A DNA stretch of 64,000 nucleotides, from NCBI RefSeq assembly GCF_014642275.1, contig NZ_BMIM01000002.1, forward strand, positions 310,001-374,000, in the 5' to 3' direction. Source of the DNA: Flavobacterium lutivivi (GTDB lineage: Bacteria; Bacteroidota; Bacteroidia; Flavobacteriales; Flavobacteriaceae). Numbering within the stretch: the first letter of the stretch is position 1; every line of letters begins with the position of its first letter. The notes under the pieces are model-generated. The model saw only the letters and a program-made list of their open reading frames with translations, made no database searches and was not told the origin of the DNA. Made by a program: the position numbers and the translations under genes. Shown here in pieces: positions 1 through 9,286 of the stretch.

Positions 1-15
1 CAATCAGTGGTTTTT

Positions 16-3000
16 TTATTTAATCATCTGCATCAATTCTAGTGCTTTAGTAATTGATTTAACATGTTCAAAGGTTAGTAATAAGCGCAAACCATTTTTG
101 GTTTCCTTCTCTTTTATTTTACAAATGTTTCCATGCTGTTGTACAAATCGTAACACATTAGTAAACCTAGATGAGTTGTAGAATTCCGATTGTTGGTCAG
201 CGATAAAATAACCCACCATTTTGTCTTGTTTCATAACAAGTTTTTCAATTCCAATGTGTGTGGCAATCCATTTAATTCGAATACTGTTGAGCAATGCTTT
301 AGCCTGTTTTGGTAATGGACCAAAGCGGTCAATCAATTTTTCTTCATAGTTCTGAAGTTCAGCTTCGTTTTTGCAATTACTCAATTCATTATATAAGTTC
401 AAGCGTTCAGTTACAGTGTTGATGTACTCATCTGGAAAAAGCAATTCAAAATCAGTATCAATCTGTAAATCTTTTACATAATCTTTACTTTCAATGTCTG
501 ATTCGGTTTCATACAATTCTTTGAACTCATTTTCTTTGAGTTCTTCGATAGCTTCGTTCATGATTTTTTGATAGGTTTCAAAACCAATTTCGTTGATAAA
601 ACCACTTTGTTCTCCACCTAATAAATCGCCTGCACCACGAATTTCTAAATCTTTCATAGCGATGTTAAATCCACTTCCTAATTCGTTGTATTGTTCCAAT
701 GCTTGAATACGTTTTCGGGCATCATCTGTCATGGCTGAATATGGCGGACAAATGAAATAACAAAATGCTTTTTTGTTACTTCTTCCCACACGACCACGCA
801 TTTGATGCAAATCGGAAAGGCCAAAATTGTTAGCATTGTTGATGAAAATTGTATTGGCATTTGGCACATCCAAACCACTTTCTATAATGGTTGTTGCTAC
901 CAAAACATCAAATTCACCATTCATAAAACTCAGCATAATTTCTTCGAGTTTGCTTCCTTCCATTTGTCCATGCCCAATTCCTACTCGTGCATCAGGAACC
1001 AATCGTTGAATCATTCCTGCAATTTCCTTGATGTTTTCAATGCGATTGTTGATGAAAAAGACTTGACCGTTTCGCTGAATTTCATAGGAAATAGCATCAC
1101 GAATAATCTCTTCGTTAAAACCAACGACTTGTGTTTCTATTGGATAACGATTTGGCGGCGGTGTTGTTATTACTGATAAATCTCTCGCTGCCATCAAAGA
1201 AAACTGCAATGTTCTCGGAATTGGTGTTGCGGTTAACGTCAACGTATCCACATTGGCGGCAATCGTTTTGAGTTTGTCTTTTACGTTTACACCAAATTTT
1301 TGTTCTTCGTCAACAATGAGCAATCCTAAATCTTTAAACTTAACATTTTTGTTCACCAATTGATGTGTTCCAATAACAATATCCAGTTTTCCCGATTCTA
1401 ATTCTTCTAATGTTTGCGCTTTTTGCTTGGCAGTTCTAAAACGGTTCAAGTAACCCACTTTTACTGGCATATCTTTTAGTCGTTCGCTAAAAGTTCTATA
1501 ATGTTGGTATGCCAAAATAGTGGTTGGAACTAAAACAGCTACTTGTTTGCTATTATCAACCGCTTTGAACGCTGCACGAATGGCAACTTCTGTTTTACCA
1601 AAACCAACATCACCACAAACCAATCTATCCATCGGACGATCTTTTTCCATGTCAGCTTTTACATCAGCTGTTGCTGTGATTTGGTCTGGCGTATCTTCGT
1701 AAATAAAAGAACTTTCCAATTCTTTTTGCAAATAACTATCTGGAGCAAAAGCAAATCCTTTTTCCAATCTTCGCTTGGCATACAACTGAATTAAGTTGAA
1801 AGCAATATGTTTTACACGAGCTTTTGTCTTTTGTTTTAAAGCTTTCCAAGCACCTGAACCTAGTTTATAGATTTTTGGTGGTGTTCCTTCTTTTCCGTTG
1901 TATTTTGATATTTTATGTAGCGAATGAATGCTTACATATACAATGTCGTTATCGGCATAAACCAATTTAATAGCTTCTTGTGTTTTGCCTTCCACTTGAA
2001 TTTTCTGCAATCCACCAAACTTTCCTATTCCGTGATCGATATGCGTTACATAATCGCCAACCGAAAGTGAATTCAATTCTTTCAGCGTAATGGTTTGCTT
2101 TTTGGAATAGCCATTTTTGATGGAAAACTTATGATAGCGTTCAAAAATTTGATGATCTGTATAACATGCAATTTGATATTCCTCATCTATAAAACCTTGA
2201 TACAAAGGTTGAACCACCGTGTGATATTGTTTTCTAATATTCTCGTGATTTTCTTCATCAATGCTTTCAAAAATATCATGAAAACGATTGGCCTGATTTT
2301 CATTGGAACAAAACAAATAATTAGTTATTCCGTTGAAATGATTATCGCTCAAATTATTGAGCAACAAATCAAATTGTTTGTTGAATGAAGGTTGTGGTTG
2401 AATGTGGAATTCAAAAGATTTTTCAGTTTTGAATAATGGTTTATTACTTAATTCAATGATAGAAAAATCAAGTGCTTTACGCAAAAATTCCTCTTGATTT
2501 AGAAACAAATGCTGAGGTGAAGCGTGTTTTATGTCTTTTGAAAGTTTATCAAAAGTTTCAGTTGCTTTTTCAAAAAGTTTCCCGAGTTGTGAAGCAATTA
2601 ACTCTGAATTTTCAAGGCAAATTATAGTTTTATCATTGATGTAATCCAGAAAACTTTCGCGGTTTTCATTTATGAATTTATTTTCAAGATTTGGGATTAT
2701 GGTAATTTTATTTTGCTTATCAACCGAAAGTTGACTTTCTACATCAAATGTTCTAATACTATCAACTTCGTTGCCAAAAAACTCTATACGATAGGGATTA
2801 TCATTGCTGAACGAAAACACATCGACAATTCCGCCTCGAACAGAGAATTCTCCAGGTTCAGTAATGAAATCAACCCGCTTGAATTCATATTCAAACAAAA
2901 CTTCGTTGATAAAATCAATAGAAATATTGTCGCCAACGCTAATTTTTAAAGTGTTTTTATCTAATTCTTTTTTAGTAACAACTTTTTCAAAAAGAGCTTC

Positions 3001-3375
3001 GGGATAACTTACTATAAATGATGGTTTTTTTCTTGAATTAATACGGTTCAATACTTCTGAACGCAACAGGACATTAGCATTGTCGGTTTCTTCTATTTGA
3101 TAAGGTCTTCGGTAAGAACTTGGGTAAAAAAGCACATCATTTTGCCCAATCAATTGCTCTAAATCGTTGAGGTAATAGGCAGCTTCTTCTTTTTCATTGC
3201 AAATTAACAGAAAAGGTTTATCCGTTTTATTGAAAATAGCTTGTAACACAAACGATAAAGAGGAACCAATCAACCCTTTGCATTGTAGCTTAACCGAATG
3301 TTTATCAAGACTTTCAGTTATTTTTTTAATCTTATCAGAATGTTCGTAAGTGGTAAATAAAGCAGATGTACTCAC
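16..3375 (-). CDS. mfd: Transcription-repair coupling factor Mfd
   Basis: Superfamily 2 DNA translocase that removes RNA polymerase stalled at DNA lesions and recruits UvrABC for strand-specific repair in the cytoplasm. The 1119-residue product is near the usual Mfd length. The N-terminal third is the UvrB-like module, followed by the RNA-polymerase-interacting domain (region around GDYVTHIDHGIGKF) and the motor. The Walker A loop GDVGFGKT lies near residues 588-595 and the DEEQ Walker B box at 689-692; motif VI (QMRGRVGR) is also visible. The C-terminal TRCF domain is complete. It lies 2 nt downstream of a lipoprotein gene on the same strand, so the two are probably cotranscribed. Nothing unusual seen. 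Confidence 0.97.
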   Translation of the reverse strand: MSTSALFTTYEHSDKIKKITESLDKHSVKLQCKGLIGSSLSFVLQAIFNKTDKPFLLICNEKEEAAYYLNDLEQLIGQNDVLFYPSSYRRPYQIEETDNANVLLRSEVLNRINSRKKPSFIVSYPEALFEKVVTKKELDKNTLKISVGDNISIDFINEVLFEYEFKRVDFITEPGEFSVRGGIVDVFSFSNDNPYRIEFFGNEVDSIRTFDVESQLSVDKQNKITIIPNLENKFINENRESFLDYINDKTIICLENSELIASQLGKLFEKATETFDKLSKDIKHASPQHLFLNQEEFLRKALDFSIIELSNKPLFKTEKSFEFHIQPQPSFNKQFDLLLNNLSDNHFNGITNYLFCSNENQANRFHDIFESIDEENHENIRKQYHTVVQPLYQGFIDEEYQIACYTDHQIFERYHKFSIKNGYSKKQTITLKELNSLSVGDYVTHIDHGIGKFGGLQKIQVEGKTQEAIKLVYADNDIVYVSIHSLHKISKYNGKEGTPPKIYKLGSGAWKALKQKTKARVKHIAFNLIQLYAKRRLEKGFAFAPDSYLQKELESSFIYEDTPDQITATADVKADMEKDRPMDRLVCGDVGFGKTEVAIRAAFKAVDNSKQVAVLVPTTILAYQHYRTFSERLKDMPVKVGYLNRFRTAKQKAQTLEELESGKLDIVIGTHQLVNKNVKFKDLGLLIVDEEQKFGVNVKDKLKTIAANVDTLTLTATPIPRTLQFSLMAARDLSVITTPPPNRYPIETQVVGFNEEIIRDAISYEIQRNGQVFFINNRIENIKEIAGMIQRLVPDARVGIGHGQMEGSKLEEIMLSFMNGEFDVLVATTIIESGLDVPNANTIFINNANNFGLSDLHQMRGRVGRSNKKAFCYFICPPYSAMTDDARKRIQALEQYNELGSGFNIAMKDLEIRGAGDLLGGEQSGFINEIGFETYQKIMNEAIEELKENEFKELYETESDIESKDYVKDLQIDTDFELLFPDEYINTVTERLNLYNELSNCKNEAELQNYEEKLIDRFGPLPKQAKALLNSIRIKWIATHIGIEKLVMKQDKMVGYFIADQQSEFYNSSRFTNVLRFVQQHGNICKIKEKETKNGLRLLLTFEHVKSITKALELMQMIK

Positions 3376-3377
3376 GT

Positions 3378-3977
3378 TTATTTTATGATTTTATCTTTAT
3401 CAGGATTGTTGGTTTTTATAGCTCGAGAAGTGTCAAGCATTTTTATCATATCAGCTTCACCATCTTCCATTTTAATGTTATTTTTTTTATCAATTTCAGC
3501 CAATTGATTTTGTAAAGAACGAAGTTCTTCGTTGATTTCAGGGATAAGCTTTATGATTTTATCATCAGGAATCATCTTTAGATGAATGTAGAGATTGATA
3601 GAATTTATTTTTGTTGCAACAGATGCAATACGGCTTTTCACCTCAGGTTTATTGTAGGTTAGAGGAATATTATTGTTTAGCTCTTGAGCTTTTTTTGACA
3701 TTGTTTTTGCCTTTTGTTGAAAAGCACCAATACTGCTTTTTGGTTTTTGGGAAAGCTCTTTCAAAAAGTTACGCCATTCATTCCAGTTTTGCGTCAATTG
3801 CTGTGAAGTAGAATTAATAGGTTGCGTGTTGAAATTCCAGTTGCGGTTGATGTTTTCAAAAACAACTTCTAGTTTTTTGGCTTCTCTTTCTTGTTCAAGT
3901 TTTTGTAAAGCTTCATCTTTTCGGCAGGAAACCAAAACTAAAGTCAAGAAAAAAAATAAAAATATCCTGTTTTTCAT
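3378..3977 (-). CDS. Putative lipoprotein of unknown function upstream of mfd
   Basis: A 199-residue product. The start is set at the ATG at 3977 because it opens a clear lipoprotein signal peptide (MKNRIFLFFF...LVSC) with the lipidated cysteine at about residue 18. The open frame extends further upstream to 4130, but that stretch carries no signal peptide and covers the divergent promoter region of tdh. The mature part is charged, lysine- and glutamate-rich and largely helical, with no domain I recognise. The stop lies 2 nt before the mfd start, suggesting one transcript. The link to mfd is positional only. Confidence 0.8.
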   Translation of the reverse strand: MKNRIFLFFFLTLVLVSCRKDEALQKLEQEREAKKLEVVFENINRNWNFNTQPINSTSQQLTQNWNEWRNFLKELSQKPKSSIGAFQQKAKTMSKKAQELNNNIPLTYNKPEVKSRIASVATKINSINLYIHLKMIPDDKIIKLIPEINEELRSLQNQLAEIDKKNNIKMEDGEADMIKMLDTSRAIKTNNPDKDKIIK

Positions 3978-4090
3978 CAAGTTGTACTTTCTGTTTGAAA
4001 AATACAAATGTAAGTCAAAAAGAACTTTTCGGCTACTATAAGATTCATAAATAATTGACATTTTTGACTCATAAAGATTTTCGAAAACGT

Positions 4091-4098
4091 TACCTTTG
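4091..4098 (+). promoter_or_regulatory. Putative -7 promoter element of tdh
   Basis: TACCTTTG matches the Bacteroidota -7 consensus TAnnTTTG and lies about 22 nt before the tdh start. The nearest upstream TTG (4064-4066) is 24 nt away, longer than the usual spacing, so the -33 element is uncertain. Confidence 0.45.
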
Positions 4099-4120
4099 CT
4101 TACAACAAACAAACCGAGCC

Positions 4121-5059
4121 ATGAATACAAAAATACTGATTATTGGAGCCTGTGGACAGATAGGAACCGAATTGACAAAAAAATTAAGAAATATTTACGG
4201 AGTAGAAAATGTAATTGCTTCCGATATTAGAAAACTAAATAATGATGTTGTTAATGAAGGAATTTTTGAAGTGGTCAATGCGCTCGATTTTAATCAAATA
4301 GAACATTTAGTAGAGCAATATCAAGTTACGGATGTTTATTTAATGGCAGCTTTGCTATCGGCAACTGCCGAAAAAAATCCAGCTTTTGCATGGGATTTGA
4401 ATATGAATTCGCTGTTTCATGTTTTGAACTTGGCGAAAGCAAAAAAAATTAAAAAGATATTTTGGCCATCAAGCATAGCTGTTTTTGGACCAACAACACC
4501 AAGACACAATACACCACAATATACCATCATGGAACCATCAACAGTATATGGAATTTCTAAGCAATCTGGTGAAAGATGGTGTGAATACTATCATAATATT
4601 TATGGAGTAGATGTGCGTAGTATTCGTTATCCAGGATTAATAAGTTGGTCAACAGAACCTGGAGGAGGAACGACTGACTATGCGGTAGATATTTATCACA
4701 AAGCCCTTGAAAATGGAACCTATGAGTGTTTCCTTTCAGAAGAAACTGCGCTGCCTATGATGTATATGGATGATGCTATTCGCGCTACGATTGAAATCAT
4801 GCAAGCTCCAGCAGAAAATATTCATGTGCGTTCTTCTTATAATTTAGGTGGTGTGAGTTTTACTCCAAAGGAGATAGCGCAAGAAATAAAAAAACATATT
4901 CCTAGTTTTACTATAACGTATAAACCAGATTTTCGACAAAAAATTGCAGACAGTTGGCCAGCATCAATAGATGATACAGTTGCTCAAAAAGATTGGAACT
5001 GGAAACACGAGTTCGATTTAGCGGCTATGACTGTTGACATGATTGAACATTTGAAATAG
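4121..5059 (+). CDS. tdh: L-threonine 3-dehydrogenase, SDR/epimerase type
   Basis: NAD-dependent oxidation of L-threonine to 2-amino-3-ketobutyrate, the first step of threonine breakdown to glycine. The product has 312 residues, the length of the structurally studied Flavobacterium frigidimaris enzyme. The extended-SDR family is shown by the Rossmann motif GACGQIG (residues 9-15), the catalytic Tyr143/Lys147 pair in VYGISK, and the threonine-dehydrogenase-like region RYPGLISW...GGGTTDYAVD. The ATG at 4121 is chosen over an upstream one at 4055 because the family begins a few residues before the glycine motif and the upstream start would include the promoter. It is monocistronic and divergent from the lipoprotein-mfd pair. 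Confidence 0.93.
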   Translation: MNTKILIIGACGQIGTELTKKLRNIYGVENVIASDIRKLNNDVVNEGIFEVVNALDFNQIEHLVEQYQVTDVYLMAALLSATAEKNPAFAWDLNMNSLFHVLNLAKAKKIKKIFWPSSIAVFGPTTPRHNTPQYTIMEPSTVYGISKQSGERWCEYYHNIYGVDVRSIRYPGLISWSTEPGGGTTDYAVDIYHKALENGTYECFLSEETALPMMYMDDAIRATIEIMQAPAENIHVRSSYNLGGVSFTPKEIAQEIKKHIPSFTITYKPDFRQKIADSWPASIDDTVAQKDWNWKHEFDLAAMTVDMIEHLK

Positions 5060-5068
5060 ATGTTCCAT

Positions 5069-5569
5069 TTACTTGGTCAATAGATTAATGAGATTGTTTT
5101 CTATAGGTGATTTAATTTTTATTACTTCATCAACGTTTTCATTAGGAATAGTCATGGAGAGAACATATTGTTTTATAAGCCATTTGCCCTCTTTTTTTAC
5201 TAAAACTCCCGAACCGCGACAAATCTTCATTTGGGTATTGAGTAATTCATCAAACCAAGCTATTTTTTTATCATCACTAAAATAAATATGTCTTTTCATG
5301 GAGGTAAAATTCCATGCTTTTCCTTTGTCAAAATAAGGTTTTGCAAACGCTTGAAATTCTGTTTTTGACCAATGCTCAGTGGCATCTGTTCCCATAAAGA
5401 CGCTATCATCGGTTAAATCATCAAAATACTCAATGAAATTGGCTCTTGCAGCTGCTTTGTGCCAATCATCTAACATTGATGTAATCTTTTGCTCATCCGT
5501 TTGCGGAATATCTTTTTTTGAGGAGCAAGAGGTGATTACTAGCAATAATAGGATAAAATACTTTTTCAT
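5069..5569 (-). CDS. Lipoprotein with SnoaL/NTF2-like domain
   Basis: A 166-residue exported lipoprotein. The signal peptide MKKYFILLLLVITSC puts the lipidated cysteine at residue 15; an ATG two codons upstream (5575) is equally possible. The mature part resembles the NTF2/SnoaL-like (DUF4440) fold: an N-terminal helix (ITSMLDDWHKAAARANFIEYFD) and a strand set ending in a GSGVLVKKEGKWLIKQYVLS hairpin. Such domains bind small ligands or act as simple enzymes, and the substrate cannot be read from sequence. It starts 17 nt after the LacI-type regulator stop on the same strand, so it may share that transcript. It converges on tdh with a 9-nt gap and no visible terminator. Confidence 0.75.
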   Translation of the reverse strand: MKKYFILLLLVITSCSSKKDIPQTDEQKITSMLDDWHKAAARANFIEYFDDLTDDSVFMGTDATEHWSKTEFQAFAKPYFDKGKAWNFTSMKRHIYFSDDKKIAWFDELLNTQMKICRGSGVLVKKEGKWLIKQYVLSMTIPNENVDEVIKIKSPIENNLINLLTK

Positions 5570-5586
5570 AATCAATATTTTTTAAA

Positions 5587-6606
5587 TTATTTTGAAGACT
5601 CACGTTCTATTATGGATGTGCCAAGTTCAATAGTTTTTGGGTAAAATGGTTTTTGTTCTTTTCTTGCATTCATTTCTTCTAAAAGCAAATCAAAAGATTT
5701 GACTCCCATTTCAAAACTTGGTTGATCTACAGTACTAAGTTTAGGTGTAATTACCTTTGACATAAACCAATTACTAAAACCAATTACTTTTATTTTTTCG
5801 GGTATTTTAATGTTGTTTTCGTTACAATATGCAATAAAACCAACAGCAACTAAATCAGTAATTATGAAAACACCATCCACATCAGGATGTTGTTGAGTAA
5901 TTTGTTTGGCAAATTCAATACCTTCTTCAAAAACAACATCTTTGCAAGTGTAAACTAAGTTATAGTCAAAGGGAATGTTATATTTTTCCAATGCTTTTTT
6001 ATATCCTAAAAAACGGTCAATGGCATTTTGTGGATTTACTGGACCTCGAATATGAGCAATTTTTTTACAACCTTTTTTTATCAAATGTTCTGTAGCTTCA
6101 AAAGCTGCTTTTTGATCATTAATAATCACTTTTGAGCTATTGATTAGTTTGGCAATTTTATCAAACTGAACGAAAGGGATGCCTCGTTTAATAATTTCTT
6201 TAATATGATTATCGTCGTTAGACTCGTTTGAAAGTGAAAGTATTATTCCATCAACCCTTTTATTCAATAGATGTTCCACTTGTTTTTTTTCCAACTCAAT
6301 CGATTCATTCGACTGTAAAATAATCACCAAATACCCATTTTTTTCTGCTTCTGCAATGATTCCATTAATTACATTCGAAAAAAAATGATGAACAACTTCA
6401 GGGATAATAAGTCCTATTGTTTTTGATTCTCTCGTCCTGAGATTAACAGCAAAAGTATTGGGAGTATAATTTAATTTTTCAGCAAGTTCAACAACAGCCT
6501 TCTTAGTGCTTGCACTAACATCAGGATAGTTTTTTAAAGCTTTTGAAACAGTAGTTATAGATATTCCTAATGTTTCTGCAATTTGTTTTAAAGTTGTCTC
6601 TCTCAT
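5587..6606 (-). CDS. LacI-family transcriptional regulator of the adjacent sugar locus
   Basis: A 339-residue LacI/GalR-type repressor. The N-terminal helix-turn-helix (LKQIAETLGISITTVSKALKNYP region) and hinge (LNYTPN...ARNLR-like) occupy about residues 1-60, followed by a periplasmic-binding-protein-like sugar-binding domain (SKTIGLIIPEV...GFSNWFMSKVITPKLSTVDQP). It is divergent from a TonB receptor gene. The 140-bp gap holds two palindromes of the LacI-operator type, CGAAAACGTTTTCG, which strongly suggests local repression and autoregulation. The effector is presumably the imported sugar or its product. Because the controlled genes include a fructokinase and a sucrose-type permease, a sucrose-responsive role is inferred, not shown. 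Confidence 0.92.
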   Translation of the reverse strand: MRETTLKQIAETLGISITTVSKALKNYPDVSASTKKAVVELAEKLNYTPNTFAVNLRTRESKTIGLIIPEVVHHFFSNVINGIIAEAEKNGYLVIILQSNESIELEKKQVEHLLNKRVDGIILSLSNESNDDNHIKEIIKRGIPFVQFDKIAKLINSSKVIINDQKAAFEATEHLIKKGCKKIAHIRGPVNPQNAIDRFLGYKKALEKYNIPFDYNLVYTCKDVVFEEGIEFAKQITQQHPDVDGVFIITDLVAVGFIAYCNENNIKIPEKIKVIGFSNWFMSKVITPKLSTVDQPSFEMGVKSFDLLLEEMNARKEQKPFYPKTIELGTSIIERESSK

Positions 6607-6641
6607 TTAACAAATATCTTAAAAAATAATTAACTATTTAC

Positions 6642-6655
6642 CGAAAACGTTTTCG
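6642..6655. promoter_or_regulatory. LacI-type operator, copy 1
   Basis: Perfect 14-bp palindrome CGAAAACGTTTTCG with the central CG typical of LacI/GalR family operators, in the divergent gap between the regulator and the TonB receptor. Identical to copy 2, with centres 21 bp apart. Confidence 0.85.
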
Positions 6656-6662
6656 ATAATTT

Positions 6663-6676
6663 CGAAAACGTTTTCG
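6663..6676. promoter_or_regulatory. LacI-type operator, copy 2
   Basis: Second perfect CGAAAACGTTTTCG palindrome. The centre-to-centre distance of 21 bp is two helical turns, so two dimers could bind the same DNA face. A weak -7-like box, TAAAATTG (6688-6695), follows it, so binding would cover the receptor promoter region. Confidence 0.85.
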
Positions 6677-6746
6677 GTAAATAAATATAAAATTGGAAAA
6701 TCAAATCAATTAATTTCGAAACGATTTAACCAATAAATTTAAAATA

Positions 6747-9182
6747 ATGAAAAAATTTACTTTAATTTTTAAAGGAATGTTATTTTTAGCAACTATTTTG
6801 CTCAGTAACATTGCTTTTTCTCAAAATCAAACCGAAAAGGATACGACAAAAGTGCAAAATCTCGACGAAATTGTCGTTACTGGAGTTGTTTCTCCTAGAG
6901 CAAAGGTAAAATCTAGTGTTTCTATAACAACTCTAGATGTAAAACAAGTTGAACAGAGTGCACCACGCTCAACAGCTGAAATTTTTAGAACAATACCCGG
7001 AATTCGTTCAGAATCATCTGGTGGTGAAGGAAATGCAAACATTGCTGTTCGTGGTGTTCCTATCTCATCTGGAGGTTCAAAATATTTGCAATTGCAAGAA
7101 GACGGATTGCCAGTATTATTGTTTGGAGATATAGCTTTTGCAACAGCAGATATTTTCACAAGGTTTGATAGAAACGTGGCAAAAGTTGAGGCTATTCGTG
7201 GAGGTTCAGCATCAATTTTATCTTCAAATTCTCCAGGAGGAATTATAAACTTTATTAGTAAAACAGGTAAAGTTGAAGGAGGAAGCTTGGCTACTTCTTT
7301 TGGATTAGATTACAATGATTTCAGAACAGATTTAGAGTATGGAGCAAAAATTGGTGATGGGTTGTATTTCCATGCTGGTGGTTTCTACAGAACAGGTGAA
7401 GGTGTTAGAGATGCAGGATTTACAGCAAATAATGGTGGTCAAGTTAAATTCAATTTAACAAAAGAATTTGAAAGCGGTTCAGTTACTATTTATACAAAGT
7501 TTTTGAATGATAGAGCTGCTGCATATATGCCTATGCCTATTGAAGTTACAGGTTCAAATTCTAGCCCAAATTGGAATAGTATAAAAGGATTTGATGCTAC
7601 TTCGGGAGCTTTACAGTCAATTTATTTACAACACAATTTAGGATTAGGAACAAATGGCGAACTAAGAAGATCTGATGTTTCTGATGGTATGCATCCTGTT
7701 TCAAAGTCTATTGGAGCTAGTGCTACATTTAATTTAGCAGACGGTTGGAAAGTTACAGAAAATGGTAGATTCTCTTCTAATAGTGGCGGATTTATTGCTC
7801 CATTTCCAGCAGAAGTAGCTTCTGCGGCAACAATTGCAAACTCTTTTGGAACTGGTTCAACATTGCATTATGTAGGAACTCAAACATCTACAAATCCTCA
7901 AGGTACTTTATTTAATAACCCTAACGGATTGGTTTCTAGAATACACTTGTTTGATACTCAATTGAATAATCTTAATAACTTCATGAATGATTTAAGAGTA
8001 ACAAAAAAGTTTGACAATGTAAGTGCAACTGTTGGTTATTTTAAATCGTTACAAAATATTTCTATGTCTTGGTTGTGGAATTCATATCTACAAGAAGTTT
8101 CAGATAATAACCCTAGACTGTTGAATGTGTACGATGCTTCTGGAAATGCTCTTTCTGAAGGTGGTTTATATGCTTATGGTGTTCCTGCTTGGGGCAACTG
8201 CTGTCAACGTAATTATGATACAAAATATGATGTTTCAGCACCATATGTAAACATTAATTTTGAAGCTTCAAACGAGTTATCAATCGACGCTGGTATTCGT
8301 TATGATAAAGGTAAAGTGAATGGTTCTTTTGCTGGAGGTAAACAAACAATTTTTGATGTGAATAATGATGGTTTAATTTCAGCTCCTGAAACTAGTGTTT
8401 CTGCAATAGACAATGCTAATTCAACTGCTGTTGACTATGATTATAGTTATGTTTCTTATTCACTTGGAGCAAACTATTTATTGAGTGCTGGACAATCTAT
8501 TTTTGGTAGATATAGCAAAGGTGCTTCAGCAAAAGCTGATAGAATATTATTTTCTGGTCTAAACTATTTGGATGGAGATAAAATTAATTCATTAGATTAT
8601 TTAACTCAAATGGAATTGGGATATAAAAGAAAATTCTCAAAAGGATATTTATACGCAACTTTGTTTAGCGCTGTAACAAGTGAAGAAGGTGGATATGAAG
8701 CTACTTCTAATAGTATTATTGAAAATGATTATAAATCAATAGGATTAGAACTTGAAACTTCTTACAATGTAAATGATGATTTTAACGTTCGTGGAGGTTT
8801 AACATATACTAAAGCCGAAATAACATCTGGAAGCAATGATGGAAATGAACCAAGAAGACAACCAAAATTCATGTATAATTTAATACCAACATACAAGTTT
8901 TTAAAGAATAATACAATTGGTCTTAGTCTAATAGGTCAAAGCAAAGCATTTACACAAGACAACAATGATTTAGTAATGAAAGGATTCATGATTGCTAATC
9001 TTTTTGCTGAATTCGGAATTACTAAAGGATTATCTCTAAATGTGGCAGGAAACAATATTTTTAACACATTAGCAATAACCGAAGCTGAAGAAGGAAGCAT
9101 AACAGACAACACAACCAATATTGTTAGAGCAAGACCTTTGCCAGGAAGAACTATTTCAATGACATTGTCATACAGTTTCTAA
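6747..9182 (+). CDS. TonB-dependent outer-membrane receptor, probable sugar importer
   Basis: An 811-residue outer-membrane active transporter. A cleavable signal peptide (ending ...SNIAFSQ) is followed by a TonB-box-like region (NLDEIVVTG), a plug domain (PRSTAEIFRTIPGIRSE...AVRGVP) and a long beta-barrel ending in an aromatic-rich C-terminal strand (MTLSYSF). There is no N-terminal CarboxypepD-like domain and no SusD partner gene, so it is not a classical SusC/D pair; it resembles stand-alone receptors for sugars in sucrose or maltose loci. It heads the plus-strand sugar operon directly downstream of two LacI-type operators. The only cysteines in the protein are an adjacent pair at 485-486. 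Substrate inferred from neighbours. Confidence 0.9.
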   Translation: MKKFTLIFKGMLFLATILLSNIAFSQNQTEKDTTKVQNLDEIVVTGVVSPRAKVKSSVSITTLDVKQVEQSAPRSTAEIFRTIPGIRSESSGGEGNANIAVRGVPISSGGSKYLQLQEDGLPVLLFGDIAFATADIFTRFDRNVAKVEAIRGGSASILSSNSPGGIINFISKTGKVEGGSLATSFGLDYNDFRTDLEYGAKIGDGLYFHAGGFYRTGEGVRDAGFTANNGGQVKFNLTKEFESGSVTIYTKFLNDRAAAYMPMPIEVTGSNSSPNWNSIKGFDATSGALQSIYLQHNLGLGTNGELRRSDVSDGMHPVSKSIGASATFNLADGWKVTENGRFSSNSGGFIAPFPAEVASAATIANSFGTGSTLHYVGTQTSTNPQGTLFNNPNGLVSRIHLFDTQLNNLNNFMNDLRVTKKFDNVSATVGYFKSLQNISMSWLWNSYLQEVSDNNPRLLNVYDASGNALSEGGLYAYGVPAWGNCCQRNYDTKYDVSAPYVNINFEASNELSIDAGIRYDKGKVNGSFAGGKQTIFDVNNDGLISAPETSVSAIDNANSTAVDYDYSYVSYSLGANYLLSAGQSIFGRYSKGASAKADRILFSGLNYLDGDKINSLDYLTQMELGYKRKFSKGYLYATLFSAVTSEEGGYEATSNSIIENDYKSIGLELETSYNVNDDFNVRGGLTYTKAEITSGSNDGNEPRRQPKFMYNLIPTYKFLKNNTIGLSLIGQSKAFTQDNNDLVMKGFMIANLFAEFGITKGLSLNVAGNNIFNTLAITEAEEGSITDNTTNIVRARPLPGRTISMTLSYSF

Positions 9183-9206
9183 TAATAAATTTTCATGTTT
9201 AATTTG

Positions 9207-9246
9207 AATAATTCCTATATCTTCATCAGTTGATATGGGAATTATT
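9207..9246 (+). terminator. Intercistronic hairpin after the TonB receptor gene
   Basis: A 15-bp stem (9207-9221 with 9232-9246, one G-U pair) with a 10-nt loop, followed by a short T run. It lies between the receptor stop and the next gene of the same locus. It could be a partial terminator or an mRNA 3'-end stabiliser that lets the receptor be expressed above the rest of the operon. Confidence 0.65.
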
Positions 9247-9286
9247 TTTGAAATATTGTATTTTTAATAAAAATAAAAATTTGTTG

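Noticed and set aside
802-1176. Open frame of 124 codons on the plus strand
   Set aside because: Antisense to the conserved motor domain of mfd, with cysteine/phenylalanine-rich nonsense composition.
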